A stretch of 64,000 nt of DNA from Verrucomicrobiota bacterium (GTDB taxonomy: Bacteria > Verrucomicrobiota > Verrucomicrobiia > CAIQCK01): NCBI GenBank assembly GCA_026397915.1, contig JAPLTX010000044.1, positions 1-64,000 of the forward strand, in the 5' to 3' direction. Of the stretch, positions 33,096 to 40,968 are shown piece by piece. The position numbers and the translations under genes are program-made. The notes below the pieces were generated by a model. That model saw only the letters and a program-made list of their open reading frames with translations. It searched no databases and was not told the DNA's origin. Numbering within the stretch: position 1 is the stretch's first letter; each line of letters begins with the position of its first letter.

Positions 33096-34067
33096 ATGAA
33101 CAACGCAACAAACAATGCCATCGCTGGCGCGGCGGTCGTCGCAGCGCCGGGTCAGCCAGTCCAGCCCGCGCCTTACAAGAAGGTGGACCTCAAGAGCGAT
33201 CGGCCGACGTGGTGTCCCGGATGCGGTGACTTCACGCTGTTGGACCTCTATTTCCGGCTCTGCGAGCGGCGACAGATTCCGCGGGAGAAGATTACCACCG
33301 TTTCCGGCATCGGCTGCTCAAGCCGCTTCCCTTACTTTGTGCAAGCGCACGGTGTGCATTTCATCCACGGCCGGGCGGTGGCCTTGGCCAGCGGGCTGTC
33401 GCTGAGCCGTCCGGACCTGCACGTGTTCGTGTTCAGCGGCGACGGCGACGCTTTCTCCATTGGTGGCAACCATCTCGAACATGCCGCGCGCAAGAACATT
33501 CACATGACGTTGGTGGTCATGGACAACTATGTTTACGGTCTGACGAAGAAGCAGACCTCGCCCACGTCGCCGATCGGTTTCAAGAGCAAGACCGATCCGA
33601 CCGGTGCGGTTGATCCGCCGACAAACCCGATGAAGAAGCTCATTGCCGCCGGCGCGACGTTTGTCGCGCGCACCAGCCACACCAATCCGCAGCATGCGTT
33701 GCAGATGATGGAGCGGGCGATGGATCACAACGGTTTTTCATTCATCGAGTGTCTGAGTGAATGCGTTGAGTTTTACCCTGGTGCGTTCGACGCGGCCAAT
33801 CCTCGCAAGGGCGGGCAATTTACGATCATCGAAGAGAAGAAGAACGATGGCACACCGGAGGATCAGAAGCGGCATGACCCAAGCGATGAAGCGGCCGCCT
33901 ACAAGTTGGCGACGTTGCCTTTTCCAGGTGTTTTTGGCGTCTTTTATCAAGCCAAACAGCCGTCGAAGAATGACCGGGAACAGCAACTGATAGACACTGC
34001 TCGAGCCGCAGCCGGCAACGCGGGGCCACTTGCCAGCTTACAGAAGACGTTCGCCCGACTGAAATAG
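33096..34067 (+). CDS. 2-oxoacid:acceptor oxidoreductase beta subunit (second system)
   Basis: A 323-residue TPP-binding beta subunit. TWCPGCGDFTLLDLYF and VSGIGCSSRFPYFV carry iron-sulfur Cys; VFSGDGDAFSIGGNHLEHAARKN is the TPP/Mg motif; DNYVYGLTKKQTSPTSPIGF is the conserved following loop. The C-terminus (about 250-323) is longer than in korB. It pairs with the fused gamma-alpha gene directly upstream. Without a separate delta ferredoxin, this complex likely reduces a diffusible ferredoxin directly. Confidence 0.94.
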   Translation: MNNATNNAIAGAAVVAAPGQPVQPAPYKKVDLKSDRPTWCPGCGDFTLLDLYFRLCERRQIPREKITTVSGIGCSSRFPYFVQAHGVHFIHGRAVALASGLSLSRPDLHVFVFSGDGDAFSIGGNHLEHAARKNIHMTLVVMDNYVYGLTKKQTSPTSPIGFKSKTDPTGAVDPPTNPMKKLIAAGATFVARTSHTNPQHALQMMERAMDHNGFSFIECLSECVEFYPGAFDAANPRKGGQFTIIEEKKNDGTPEDQKRHDPSDEAAAYKLATLPFPGVFGVFYQAKQPSKNDREQQLIDTARAAAGNAGPLASLQKTFARLK

Positions 34068-34173
34068 AGTTGCGCGCCGGAATAAGATAAGGGCAGGGCA
34101 CGGCAATATGTTTCAGCGGTATCGGCGACGGGGAAGGTTGGGGGACGCGCTCCGATCGAAAGTCGTTGAATGC

Positions 34174-34202
34174 TTGACGGTTGCAGGGGAGACCGGTATT
34201 GT
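34174..34202 (+). promoter_or_regulatory. Sigma-70 promoter of the TIGR04073 gene trio
   Basis: TTGACG (34174-34179) and TATTGT (34197-34202) are separated by 17 bases. The expected start near 34209 leaves a leader of about 40 nt containing a GGAGG (34237-34241) before the ATG at 34248. Confidence 0.62.
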
Positions 34203-34247
34203 TTGCGTCAGCTTCTAATGAGGAAGCTGCGTTCTTGGAGGTCAACT

Positions 34248-34625
34248 ATGAAGCCAGCGAAAACATTGGGTTGGAGCATCGCGTGCGGTGTTGCATTCCT
34301 GACAATGGTCATGGCCACTCCGTCGCAAGCTTACGACATGGGCGACAAGGCATGTCGTGGCGCGGCAGCAATGGTCTTCTTCCTTCTGGAGTTGCCCGGC
34401 AACATGGTGGACGTCAGCAACAAAGAGGGCGTTTTGATGGGCCTGACCAAAGGTTTTGCCAAAGGCTTTGTCATGATGCCGTTTCGAGGATTGGTTGGAG
34501 TTTACGAGTTATTCACATTCCCGTTTGACATCCAGCCGGGATACGAGCCGGTGATTGATCCGGAATACCCTTGGGGTTATTTTTGCGGCGAGGACAAAGC
34601 CCCGGCGTCTGGCACAAAGAAATAG
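34248..34625 (+). CDS. Exosortase system-associated protein, TIGR04073 family, copy 1
   Basis: A 125-residue exported protein. After a signal peptide (WSIACGVAFLTMVMATPSQA) the mature part shows the family blocks CRGAAAMVFFLLELPGNMVD, GLTKGFAKGFVMMPFRGLVGVYELFTFPF and a closing DPEYPWGYF. The start was chosen because GGAGG sits 7 bases upstream. TIGR04073 proteins occur in Verrucomicrobiota and Lentisphaerota genomes that have exosortase/PEP-CTERM systems; the biochemical role is unknown. The glycine-rich GxxxG-like stretch may insert in a membrane. It is the first of three adjacent paralogs. Confidence 0.82.
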   Translation: MKPAKTLGWSIACGVAFLTMVMATPSQAYDMGDKACRGAAAMVFFLLELPGNMVDVSNKEGVLMGLTKGFAKGFVMMPFRGLVGVYELFTFPFDIQPGYEPVIDPEYPWGYFCGEDKAPASGTKK

Positions 34626-34718
34626 TCCGGTTTGCGACGACTTGACGCAGAGAGCTTGACTTGTGAGCGTGTTTGACTAGGCTTTTGCAGTTATCTTACA
34701 GACGGAGGAAACAAAAAC

Positions 34719-35105
34719 ATGAAACTGAAGAGTGTTGGATTCGCGGTGGTTCTGGGACTTGGCGTGATGGCGGCAAGCTTGCCGAGCACCGCTCAAGCAC
34801 AAGATGCTGCCACCAAGTTTGGACGCGGCATCGCCGGATGCGCCATGGGCTGGCTGGAACTGCCTGGCAACATTTATGAGGAAGGCACCAAGAACGGATG
34901 GGTCATGGGTGCTACGGTCGGATTTGGCAAGGGCATCGGCATGGTCGTCGTTCGCACGCTGGTTGGCGTGTGGGATTTGGTGACGTTCCCGATCCCGGCG
35001 CCGGACGAGTATAACTCGATTCTCAAGCCCGACTATCCTTGGGGTTACTTCACCGGCGAAGGCGAGGTCACGGTTCCTGCCACAACCGCCGCGCCTGTGC
35101 GTTAG
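34719..35105 (+). CDS. Exosortase system-associated protein, TIGR04073 family, copy 2
   Basis: A 128-residue paralog with signal peptide MKLKSVGFAVVLGLGVMAAS and mature blocks KFGRGIAGCAMGWLELPGNIYE, TVGFGKGIGMVVVRTLVGVWDLVTFPIP and LKPDYPWGYF. A strong GGAGG precedes the ATG. An imperfect TTGACT (34656) - N16 - TAGGCT (34678) upstream could be a second promoter, so this copy need not depend on copy 1. It is the best match of the three to the family consensus as I know it (R-G-x-x-N/G-W-x-E-[IL]-P). Confidence 0.85.
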   Translation: MKLKSVGFAVVLGLGVMAASLPSTAQAQDAATKFGRGIAGCAMGWLELPGNIYEEGTKNGWVMGATVGFGKGIGMVVVRTLVGVWDLVTFPIPAPDEYNSILKPDYPWGYFTGEGEVTVPATTAAPVR

Positions 35106-35149
35106 TCTCAGACAACAAAAACGAACCCAAATATATTCAACGGAATGCC

Positions 35150-35563
35150 ATGAAAAAGATGTCTCTGACCCTCAAAGTGCTGGCGCTGGCTGGAGCTATC
35201 AGCTTCGGCGCGGCCAGTCTCTTCGCGGCTGATGCCCCTCCGACTGTTGACAACCAAACCGCAGGCGCAAAGTTCACCCGCGGCATCGTCGGCCTTGTGT
35301 TTGGCTGGCTGGAGTTGCCAAACCAGATGTATCAGTCCGCGGTGAACGACGGCCCCGGCATGGCGGTTACTGTGGGGTTTGCCAAAGGTCTCGGGATGAC
35401 CTGTGCCCGATACCTCTGCAGCACCTATGAGTTCCTGACCTTCCCGTTCCCCATCAACGACTTCAAGCCGGTGATGGATCAGGAGTATCCGTGGGGTTAT
35501 CTGGCGGCCGAGGGCAACGTCACTGTGCCGGCAGCCACGTCCGCTTCACAGCCGGTGCGTTGA
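35150..35563 (+). CDS. Exosortase system-associated protein, TIGR04073 family, copy 3
   Basis: A 137-residue paralog with signal peptide (LKVLALAGAISFGAASLFA). Mature blocks: KFTRGIVGLVFGWLELPNQMYQ, TVGFAKGLGMTCARYLCSTYEFLTFPFP and DQEYPWGYL. It adds two cysteines in the central helix that the other copies lack. It ends the transcript: a strong intrinsic terminator lies 28 bp downstream. ATG 35150 was chosen because the longer ORF start is inside copy 2. Confidence 0.82.
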   Translation: MKKMSLTLKVLALAGAISFGAASLFAADAPPTVDNQTAGAKFTRGIVGLVFGWLELPNQMYQSAVNDGPGMAVTVGFAKGLGMTCARYLCSTYEFLTFPFPINDFKPVMDQEYPWGYLAAEGNVTVPAATSASQPVR

Positions 35564-35590
35564 CCGGCAAGATACTGAAAGATTGTTCGA

Positions 35591-35628
35591 GCAAGAGGCG
35601 ACTCGCAAGAGTCGCCTCTTGCGTTTTT
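35591..35628 (+). terminator. Intrinsic terminator after the TIGR04073 trio
   Basis: GCAAGAGGCGACTC (35591-35604), loop GCAA, and GAGTCGCCTCTTGC (35609-35622) form a perfect 14-bp stem with a stable GNRA-type tetraloop, followed by GTTTTTG. It separates the plus-strand trio from the converging trxB, whose stop is at 35645. On the opposite strand the T-run is missing, so it probably acts best for the plus strand. Confidence 0.93.
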
Positions 35629-35644
35629 GCTCAAATGGAATCGC

Positions 35645-36574
35645 TTACGATTCCAGACTCGCGAGATACCTCTCACAATCAATCGCCGCCGCACAACCCG
35701 ACCCCGCCGCGGTGATTGCCTGCCGGTAGGTGCGGTCCACGCAGTCGCCCGCGCCGAAGACGCCTGGCACATTGGTCGCTGTGCCTTGCTGACAGATGAG
35801 ATAGCCGTCCGGGTCCATTTTCAACTGGCCGCCGAACAAGCGCGTGTTGGGCGCGTGACCGATCGCGATGAAAACGCCGGCGCACTCCAGCGTGCGCGCC
35901 TGACCGGTTTTCACGTCTTTCAACGCCACGCCCGTGACGCGTTCCTGCTTCACGTCGAGCACGTTTGTGACCACTGAATTCCACACAAACTCGATCTTCG
36001 GATTCTTGAGTGCCCGTTCTTGCATGATCTTTGAACCGCGCAGCGCGTCACGGCGATGGATCACATACACACGCGAGCCGAATCGGGTCAGATAACTCGC
36101 CTCCTCCAACGCCGAATCGCCGCCCCCAACGACCACCAGCGGCTTGTTTCGGAACATCGGCAGCGCCCCGTCGCACGTCGCGCAATAGGTTACACCTTTC
36201 CTCTCCAGCACCCGCTCGCTTTCCAACCCCAGGTGCCGGTGACTCGCGCCGGTGGCGACGATGATTGCTTTCGTTTCGATGATGCCGTCGCCCCCCGTCA
36301 CGCGGAACGGCCGCTGCGACAACTCCACCTTTTCCACCGTGTCATAAGTAATGCGCGCACCGAACTTCTCGGCTTGTTTCTGCATTCGCATCACGAACTC
36401 CGTCCCGTCAATGCCGTCGGGGAAGCCCGGAAAATTTTCGACGATGCTCGTGGTGGTCAATAGTCCGCCCGGCGCGGCGCCTGCCAGCACGAGCGGCGAC
36501 AAATTCGCCCGTGCTGTGTAAAGAGCTGCTGTCAGTCCTGCGCAACCGGTTCCGATAATCAAAACATTTTCCAT
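35645..36574 (-). CDS. trxB: Thioredoxin reductase
   Basis: A 309-residue flavoenzyme of normal length. FAD motif VLIIGTGCAGLTAALYTARA, TxxVENFPGFPDGIDG, redox-active CATC in VTYCATCDGALP, NADPH motif VVVGGGDSALEEASYLTRF with HRRDALRGS, and the C-terminal FAD motif VPGVFGAGDCVDRTYRQAITA. It reduces thioredoxin with NADPH and would support the BCP peroxiredoxin encoded in this window. A GGAG lies 8 bases before the ATG. It is monocistronic and points away from comEC. Confidence 0.97.
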   Translation of the reverse strand: MENVLIIGTGCAGLTAALYTARANLSPLVLAGAAPGGLLTTTSIVENFPGFPDGIDGTEFVMRMQKQAEKFGARITYDTVEKVELSQRPFRVTGGDGIIETKAIIVATGASHRHLGLESERVLERKGVTYCATCDGALPMFRNKPLVVVGGGDSALEEASYLTRFGSRVYVIHRRDALRGSKIMQERALKNPKIEFVWNSVVTNVLDVKQERVTGVALKDVKTGQARTLECAGVFIAIGHAPNTRLFGGQLKMDPDGYLICQQGTATNVPGVFGAGDCVDRTYRQAITAAGSGCAAAIDCERYLASLES

Positions 36575-36691
36575 GTATCGTTCTCCGCAAATTTGCTCAA
36601 CGAGTTTGCTTCACCCTATTCGTCGGGGCGCATCATTGCAACGCCGGACTCGGTGCTTGCCTACTGCCGCCAAGGCCTTTAGTTTTCCGGC

Positions 36692-39229
36692 ATGAAGCGC
36701 CCGCTGGTGGGCATTGCTGCAGTGTTTTGTGTTGGCATCACGCTCGGCGAGTGGGTTCCACTGCCTCTCGCCGCTTCGTGGATTCTGTTCTCAATCGCCG
36801 TCGTCGGGTCGGCGCTTTTCCTTCATCGCCAAATGGGTCTCGTCGTGTTTTACACGATGGTTCTGTTCGGCGGGTTGCTTGCGCACCGACTGGCGAACAC
36901 TTATCCGCAGCCCAACCACCTGCTGCGTTTGCTCGGTGACCGTCCGCAGAATGTTGTTGTGCGCGCGACGATCATGGCGGAACCGGTGCGCAAGGTCTGT
37001 CAGCGCACTCGTGGCCAGCAGGAACGGGACTTCTTCTCTATCCGCGTCAGCGCGCTCGACCGCGGCAATGGCTGGGAGATGGCGACGGGTGATGCCGTTG
37101 TTTGGCTTGACCAGCCGCCCGGGGACGATCAACTGCGCTACGGCGACCGGATCGAGCTTCGCGGGCTGCTCCAACGGCCCGCAGCATCGGCGAATCCGGG
37201 ACTTTTCGACTACCGCGCTTATCTCGCGCGGCGTGGAGTGTTCTACGAGGCGCGCATTCACAGTGCTGCCGCTGTCAGCGTGCTCGGCCACGAGGCTTCT
37301 TGGTGGATGGAGTGCGGCATGTGGATGCAACGTCGTTTTCTCGCCAGCACGGCGCGCGGTCTGGAAACAAGCAAGGTTGGTGACGAGCCGGTTATCGTCG
37401 GCCTGCTGCGTGCGATGCTCGTTGGTTTTCGCCCCGGGCTTACCGCCGAACTTTCGGAACCGTTCATGCGCACTGGCACGCTGCACGTCTTTGCCGTCAG
37501 CGGTTTGCACGTTGCGGTGATCGCTGGCATTCTCGTCGGTTTGCTGCGCTTTTGCCGCGTCGGCCGTCTCGGCTGCGCGCTGATCGCTTTGCCGTTGCTG
37601 TTGTTCTACACCATCGCAACAGGCGCGCCAGCGTCCGCCGTGCGGTCGTTCTTGATGGCGGCAGTTGTGATCATCGGTTGGAGCTTGCCGCGTCCCACCG
37701 ACCTGCTGAACAGCCTTGCCGCGTCGGCCGTCATCATCCTGATTTGCGACCCGATGCAGATGTTCGAGGCCGGGTTCCAGCTTTCCTATGCGGCCGTCCT
37801 CGCTCTCGTCCTCCTCGTTCCCGGTCCTGGATTTCTTATCCGGACGCTTTACCGCCACGCCGATAACAATCCATTGTCCGCCACAGCGATGTCGCACTTT
37901 CCTGGCCGTATTGCCGATCTTTTCGTCTGTGATCCGTATTTGCCAAGGACCCTGCTGCCGCGTTGGCGAAAGACTTGGTATGGCGTCGTTCGAATCGTGA
38001 GTGCTTCCTTTGCCGTCTCCGTTGCGGCCTGTATTGGGACGATGCCATTGATTGCGCATTACTTTCACCTGTTCACGGCAGTCAACTTCCTCTCCAACCT
38101 TGTTATTGTGCCATTGAGCACACTGACCATCACCATCGGCTTTGCCTCGTTTCTGTTGGACCTTCTCTGGCAGCCGCTTGCGGCGGTGCTCAACAACGCC
38201 AACTACTTCTTGATGGAACTGATGCTCGGCGTGAGCCATTGGTTTGAGCGTCTGCCACTGGCGTTCGTCTATGTCAAGACACCCCCGCTCTGGTTGTCAG
38301 CGGCGTTTTACGGCGCACTGGGGTTGTTTCTCTGGGCCGGTGTCAGGAAGCTCGCACACAGGTTTGCAGGGTTCGGCGCGGCGGCGCTCTGTGCGCTGGC
38401 GATCGGTCTGGCCGCCCGCAACGGTGAGCCGACTGTCACGCTGACGGTTCTTAGTGTCGGCGATGGCGCGTCGGCGTTGTTGGATTTGCCCGGCGAGAAA
38501 CATGACACTCTCATTGATTGCGGCCCGGCGAAGTCTGCCAACTTCATGCTCAAGCCGTTTCTTCGCGCGCAGGGTTGCGATTCGATCGAGACGCTCATCC
38601 TGACGCATGCCGACGCGAACCACGCCGGGGCGGTCGGCGCGGTGCTTGACGGGTTTCGACCAAGAAGGATCTTTGACAACGGCCAAAGCCGCTGGACGCG
38701 CGTTGCGGGTGGGCCGCTACCGGGTTTTCGGGCGTCGCGGCTCATCGAACCCGCGACGCTGCCGTTGGGCGAAGACGCCGAGTTGCGCGTGCTGTATCCG
38801 CGCGCCGGGCCGCTGCCTGTGCTGAGCGACAACGCGGCGTTGGTAATGCAGTTGCGCTGCGGCCTGCACCGCGTGTTACTGGCGTCGGATATCGGCGCAA
38901 CGGTTGAGGACGAACTGTTGGCGGCAAAGGTGGACTTGCGTAGCGACGTTCTGATCAAGGGCTTGCATAACCGCGAGGACTCCTGCACGGACGGGTTTTT
39001 GGACGCCGTGGCACCGCAATGGGTCATCATCAGTTGCGGCGACTCCGCCTCGCGCTCATCGGTGTTGCTGCCAATGCTTGAGCGGATCGCGACTCACGGC
39101 GCGCGGGTTCTGCGCACGGATTTGCGTGGCGCTGTCGCGGTCAGGATGTCGCCGGACGACTTGGAGGTGAAAAGCTTTTTGTCTGCTCCCGCTTCTATGC
39201 TAAGCTCCGCTCAACGTGAAACGCCATGA
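36692..39229 (+). CDS. comEC: ComEC/Rec2-type DNA-uptake channel protein
   Basis: An 845-residue protein in the three-part ComEC order. An N-terminal membrane segment leads to an OB-like DUF4131 domain (about 60-200), then the competence domain with many helices (about 230-560), carrying the signature LHVFAVSGLHVAVIAGILVGLL and the FLMAAVVIIGW, FQLSYAAVLALVL helices. The C-terminal metallo-beta-lactamase-like domain starts TVTLTVLSVGDGASALLDLP and has the motif LILTHADANHAGAVGAVLD (an H-x-D-x-x-H form of the usual HPDADH). ComEC passes single-stranded DNA across the inner membrane, so it suggests natural competence, but no other com gene is in the window. Confidence 0.93.
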   Translation: MKRPLVGIAAVFCVGITLGEWVPLPLAASWILFSIAVVGSALFLHRQMGLVVFYTMVLFGGLLAHRLANTYPQPNHLLRLLGDRPQNVVVRATIMAEPVRKVCQRTRGQQERDFFSIRVSALDRGNGWEMATGDAVVWLDQPPGDDQLRYGDRIELRGLLQRPAASANPGLFDYRAYLARRGVFYEARIHSAAAVSVLGHEASWWMECGMWMQRRFLASTARGLETSKVGDEPVIVGLLRAMLVGFRPGLTAELSEPFMRTGTLHVFAVSGLHVAVIAGILVGLLRFCRVGRLGCALIALPLLLFYTIATGAPASAVRSFLMAAVVIIGWSLPRPTDLLNSLAASAVIILICDPMQMFEAGFQLSYAAVLALVLLVPGPGFLIRTLYRHADNNPLSATAMSHFPGRIADLFVCDPYLPRTLLPRWRKTWYGVVRIVSASFAVSVAACIGTMPLIAHYFHLFTAVNFLSNLVIVPLSTLTITIGFASFLLDLLWQPLAAVLNNANYFLMELMLGVSHWFERLPLAFVYVKTPPLWLSAAFYGALGLFLWAGVRKLAHRFAGFGAAALCALAIGLAARNGEPTVTLTVLSVGDGASALLDLPGEKHDTLIDCGPAKSANFMLKPFLRAQGCDSIETLILTHADANHAGAVGAVLDGFRPRRIFDNGQSRWTRVAGGPLPGFRASRLIEPATLPLGEDAELRVLYPRAGPLPVLSDNAALVMQLRCGLHRVLLASDIGATVEDELLAAKVDLRSDVLIKGLHNREDSCTDGFLDAVAPQWVIISCGDSASRSSVLLPMLERIATHGARVLRTDLRGAVAVRMSPDDLEVKSFLSAPASMLSSAQRETP

Positions 39230-39292
39230 GGCGGCTTTAGTTCCGACCGCGCAGTGAACGTTCTACATGGCGGAACGTGTCCAAGACTTCGC

Positions 39293-39880
39293 ATGTCTGT
39301 CGATCCCGATACAGAATTGATGTTGAAGGTCCGCCGCGGCAACCGCGCCGCGTTCGAGGCGCTTGTGGTCAAATACCAGCGGGCGGTGATCAACACGATC
39401 TATCGCAGCGTTGGCGATCCGACGGAGGCGGAGGACCTTGCCCAGAATGTGTTCGTGCAAGTGTGGAAGTCTCGCGACCGTTACAAGCCAACGGCGAAAT
39501 TCTCCACTTGGCTCTTCACCATCGTGCGTAACATGTGTCTGAACGAGGTGCGCCGCCGCGCGCGGCATCCCGCCGACTCGCTCGACAAGCCGATCGTAGA
39601 TGGCGCTGAGGGCGGTGAGTCGGTATGGCAGGTTCCCGACCAGCGGGCGAAACCGCCGAGCGAGGAGGCGTTGGCTGCCGAGCTTCGGAAGCAGGTGGAC
39701 ACCGCGCTGGCGGCTTTGCCGGAAACGCAGCGCACCGCGATGCTGCTGTTGCGTCATCAGAACATGCCCTACGAGGAGATCGCCAAAGTGATGCGCTGCT
39801 CGCTGTCGGCCACGAAATCCGTCATCCATCGAGCGCGAGCGATACTGCGCGACCAACTCAAACCGTATCTGCGTCCATGA
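39293..39880 (+). CDS. ECF-type RNA polymerase sigma factor
   Basis: A 195-residue sigma-70-family protein with region 2 (about 25-95: FEALVVKYQRAVINTIYRSV, EAEDLAQNVFVQVWKSRDRY, FSTWLFTIVRNMCLNEVRRR) and region 4 (about 130-190: ALAALPETQRTAMLLLRHQNMPYEEIAKVMRCSLSATKSVIHRAR), and no region 3. ATG 39293 was preferred over the GTG at 39254. The next gene encodes a zinc-finger anti-sigma factor, which fixes the pair as an ECF regulon controlled at the membrane. The signal sensed is unknown. Confidence 0.95.
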   Translation: MSVDPDTELMLKVRRGNRAAFEALVVKYQRAVINTIYRSVGDPTEAEDLAQNVFVQVWKSRDRYKPTAKFSTWLFTIVRNMCLNEVRRRARHPADSLDKPIVDGAEGGESVWQVPDQRAKPPSEEALAAELRKQVDTALAALPETQRTAMLLLRHQNMPYEEIAKVMRCSLSATKSVIHRARAILRDQLKPYLRP

Positions 39881-39937
39881 AATATTTTTAGCAACCTTCA
39901 AACAATCGAGGTGTTAGAAATGGTGAGGTTTTCGAGA

Positions 39938-40441
39938 ATGAACTGCATACAATGCCAAGCTGAATTTGACCGGTTGCTGGACGGGCGGTTGGACTCCCAG
40001 ACGGAGACGCTGCTGCGCAAACATCTGGAGGACTGCCCCGACTGCGGCGCTGCGTGGCGCGATTACGAGGGTGCGTGGGCTGCGTTTGTGTCCGTTACGG
40101 AGATCGAACCGTCCTCGAATTTCGTCGCTCGCGTCATGGGCCAACTCGACCGCGTGGAACGCGAGACGCCCGCCCACCCATGGTTCTTCCCCTTGCCGTG
40201 GCGTTGGGTCGCGCCTGCGACGGCGGCCGTGATGCTTTTCGCGGCGAGCATCGGCGTTTGGATGAACGTTCAGCACGATGCCGATCAGGCCGTCAACCAG
40301 GAGTTGGCGGTCAATCTACCCGTGGTGCAACATCTGGATTTGCTGAGAGACTTCGACATCATTGCGAATCTCGACCGGATCGCGCCGTTTTCGGACCACG
40401 ACCCGATCGAAGAGATGCTGAAAGCGCTTTGGAATAGCTGA
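39938..40441 (+). CDS. Anti-sigma factor with zf-HC2 zinc finger and one membrane helix
   Basis: A 167-residue protein (176 if a GTG at 39911 is used). The N-terminus has the zf-HC2 finger: MNCIQCQAEFDRLLDGRLDS, then LRKHLEDCPDCGAAW (H-x3-C-x2-C). A transmembrane helix follows at about residues 84-105 (VAPATAAVMLFAASIGVWM). The short outer part lacks a recognisable sensor domain. It should sequester the upstream ECF factor at the membrane until a signal releases it. It starts 57 bp after the sigma gene and ends in a TGATG overlap with the DUF3106 gene. Confidence 0.88.
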   Translation: MNCIQCQAEFDRLLDGRLDSQTETLLRKHLEDCPDCGAAWRDYEGAWAAFVSVTEIEPSSNFVARVMGQLDRVERETPAHPWFFPLPWRWVAPATAAVMLFAASIGVWMNVQHDADQAVNQELAVNLPVVQHLDLLRDFDIIANLDRIAPFSDHDPIEEMLKALWNS

Positions 40442-40944
40442 TGAGTTCAAGAAGTCTCATCTTCGCTCTGACTCTGGGATGCCTTGTTTGTTTCTGGTCG
40501 GGCTGGGCGGGCGCGGAACCGGTTTCAACGAACACTTCGGGCAGTGTGTCGTTGCCGCAACACCTCCCGCAGCGCCTGCGTGAAAAGATGGCGAAGATGC
40601 CGCCAGCCGAGCAGCAAAAATTGCTGGAGCGATGGCAGCAGCTTCGCAAGCTGTCGCCGGAAGCGCGCAAGTTGCTGAACCGAAACTATCAGAAGTTCAG
40701 CCAGATGCCGCCGGACGAGCGCGAGCAGTTGAAGCATAGGCTGCAGCAGTGGCAGAACATGTCGCCCGAAGAGAAACAACGGATTCAGGAGAATCTTCAA
40801 CGCTGGAAGCAGTTGAGTCCGCAGGAGCGCGAGGAATTGCGCAAGCGCCACGGTTGTCCTCCACATGCCCGCGGGGACGCCCCGTCCGGCGGTTCTCTCA
40901 GTCCAGCCGCGAAAGCTGTGCCTGCGGCCGCGCAGTCACCTTAG
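40441..40944 (+). CDS. DUF3106-family exported protein
   Basis: A 167-residue protein with a signal peptide (SLIFALTLGCLVCFWSGWAGA) and a mature part made of repeated short helices with the DUF3106 pattern: REKMAKMPPAEQQKLLERWQ, LRKLSPEARKLLNRNYQKF, QMPPDEREQLKHRLQQWQ, NMSPEEKQRIQENLQRWK, QLSPQEREELRKRH. Each unit is about 22 residues and begins [MLS]-[PS]-P. Its start codon overlaps the anti-sigma stop, so it is coupled to the ECF pair. DUF3106 proteins commonly sit behind sigma/anti-sigma pairs; it may be the periplasmic sensing or modulating part. Confidence 0.88.
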   Translation: MSSRSLIFALTLGCLVCFWSGWAGAEPVSTNTSGSVSLPQHLPQRLREKMAKMPPAEQQKLLERWQQLRKLSPEARKLLNRNYQKFSQMPPDEREQLKHRLQQWQNMSPEEKQRIQENLQRWKQLSPQEREELRKRHGCPPHARGDAPSGGSLSPAAKAVPAAAQSP

Positions 40945-40968
40945 TTGGGCGCGCTCGCGTTGCGGGCA

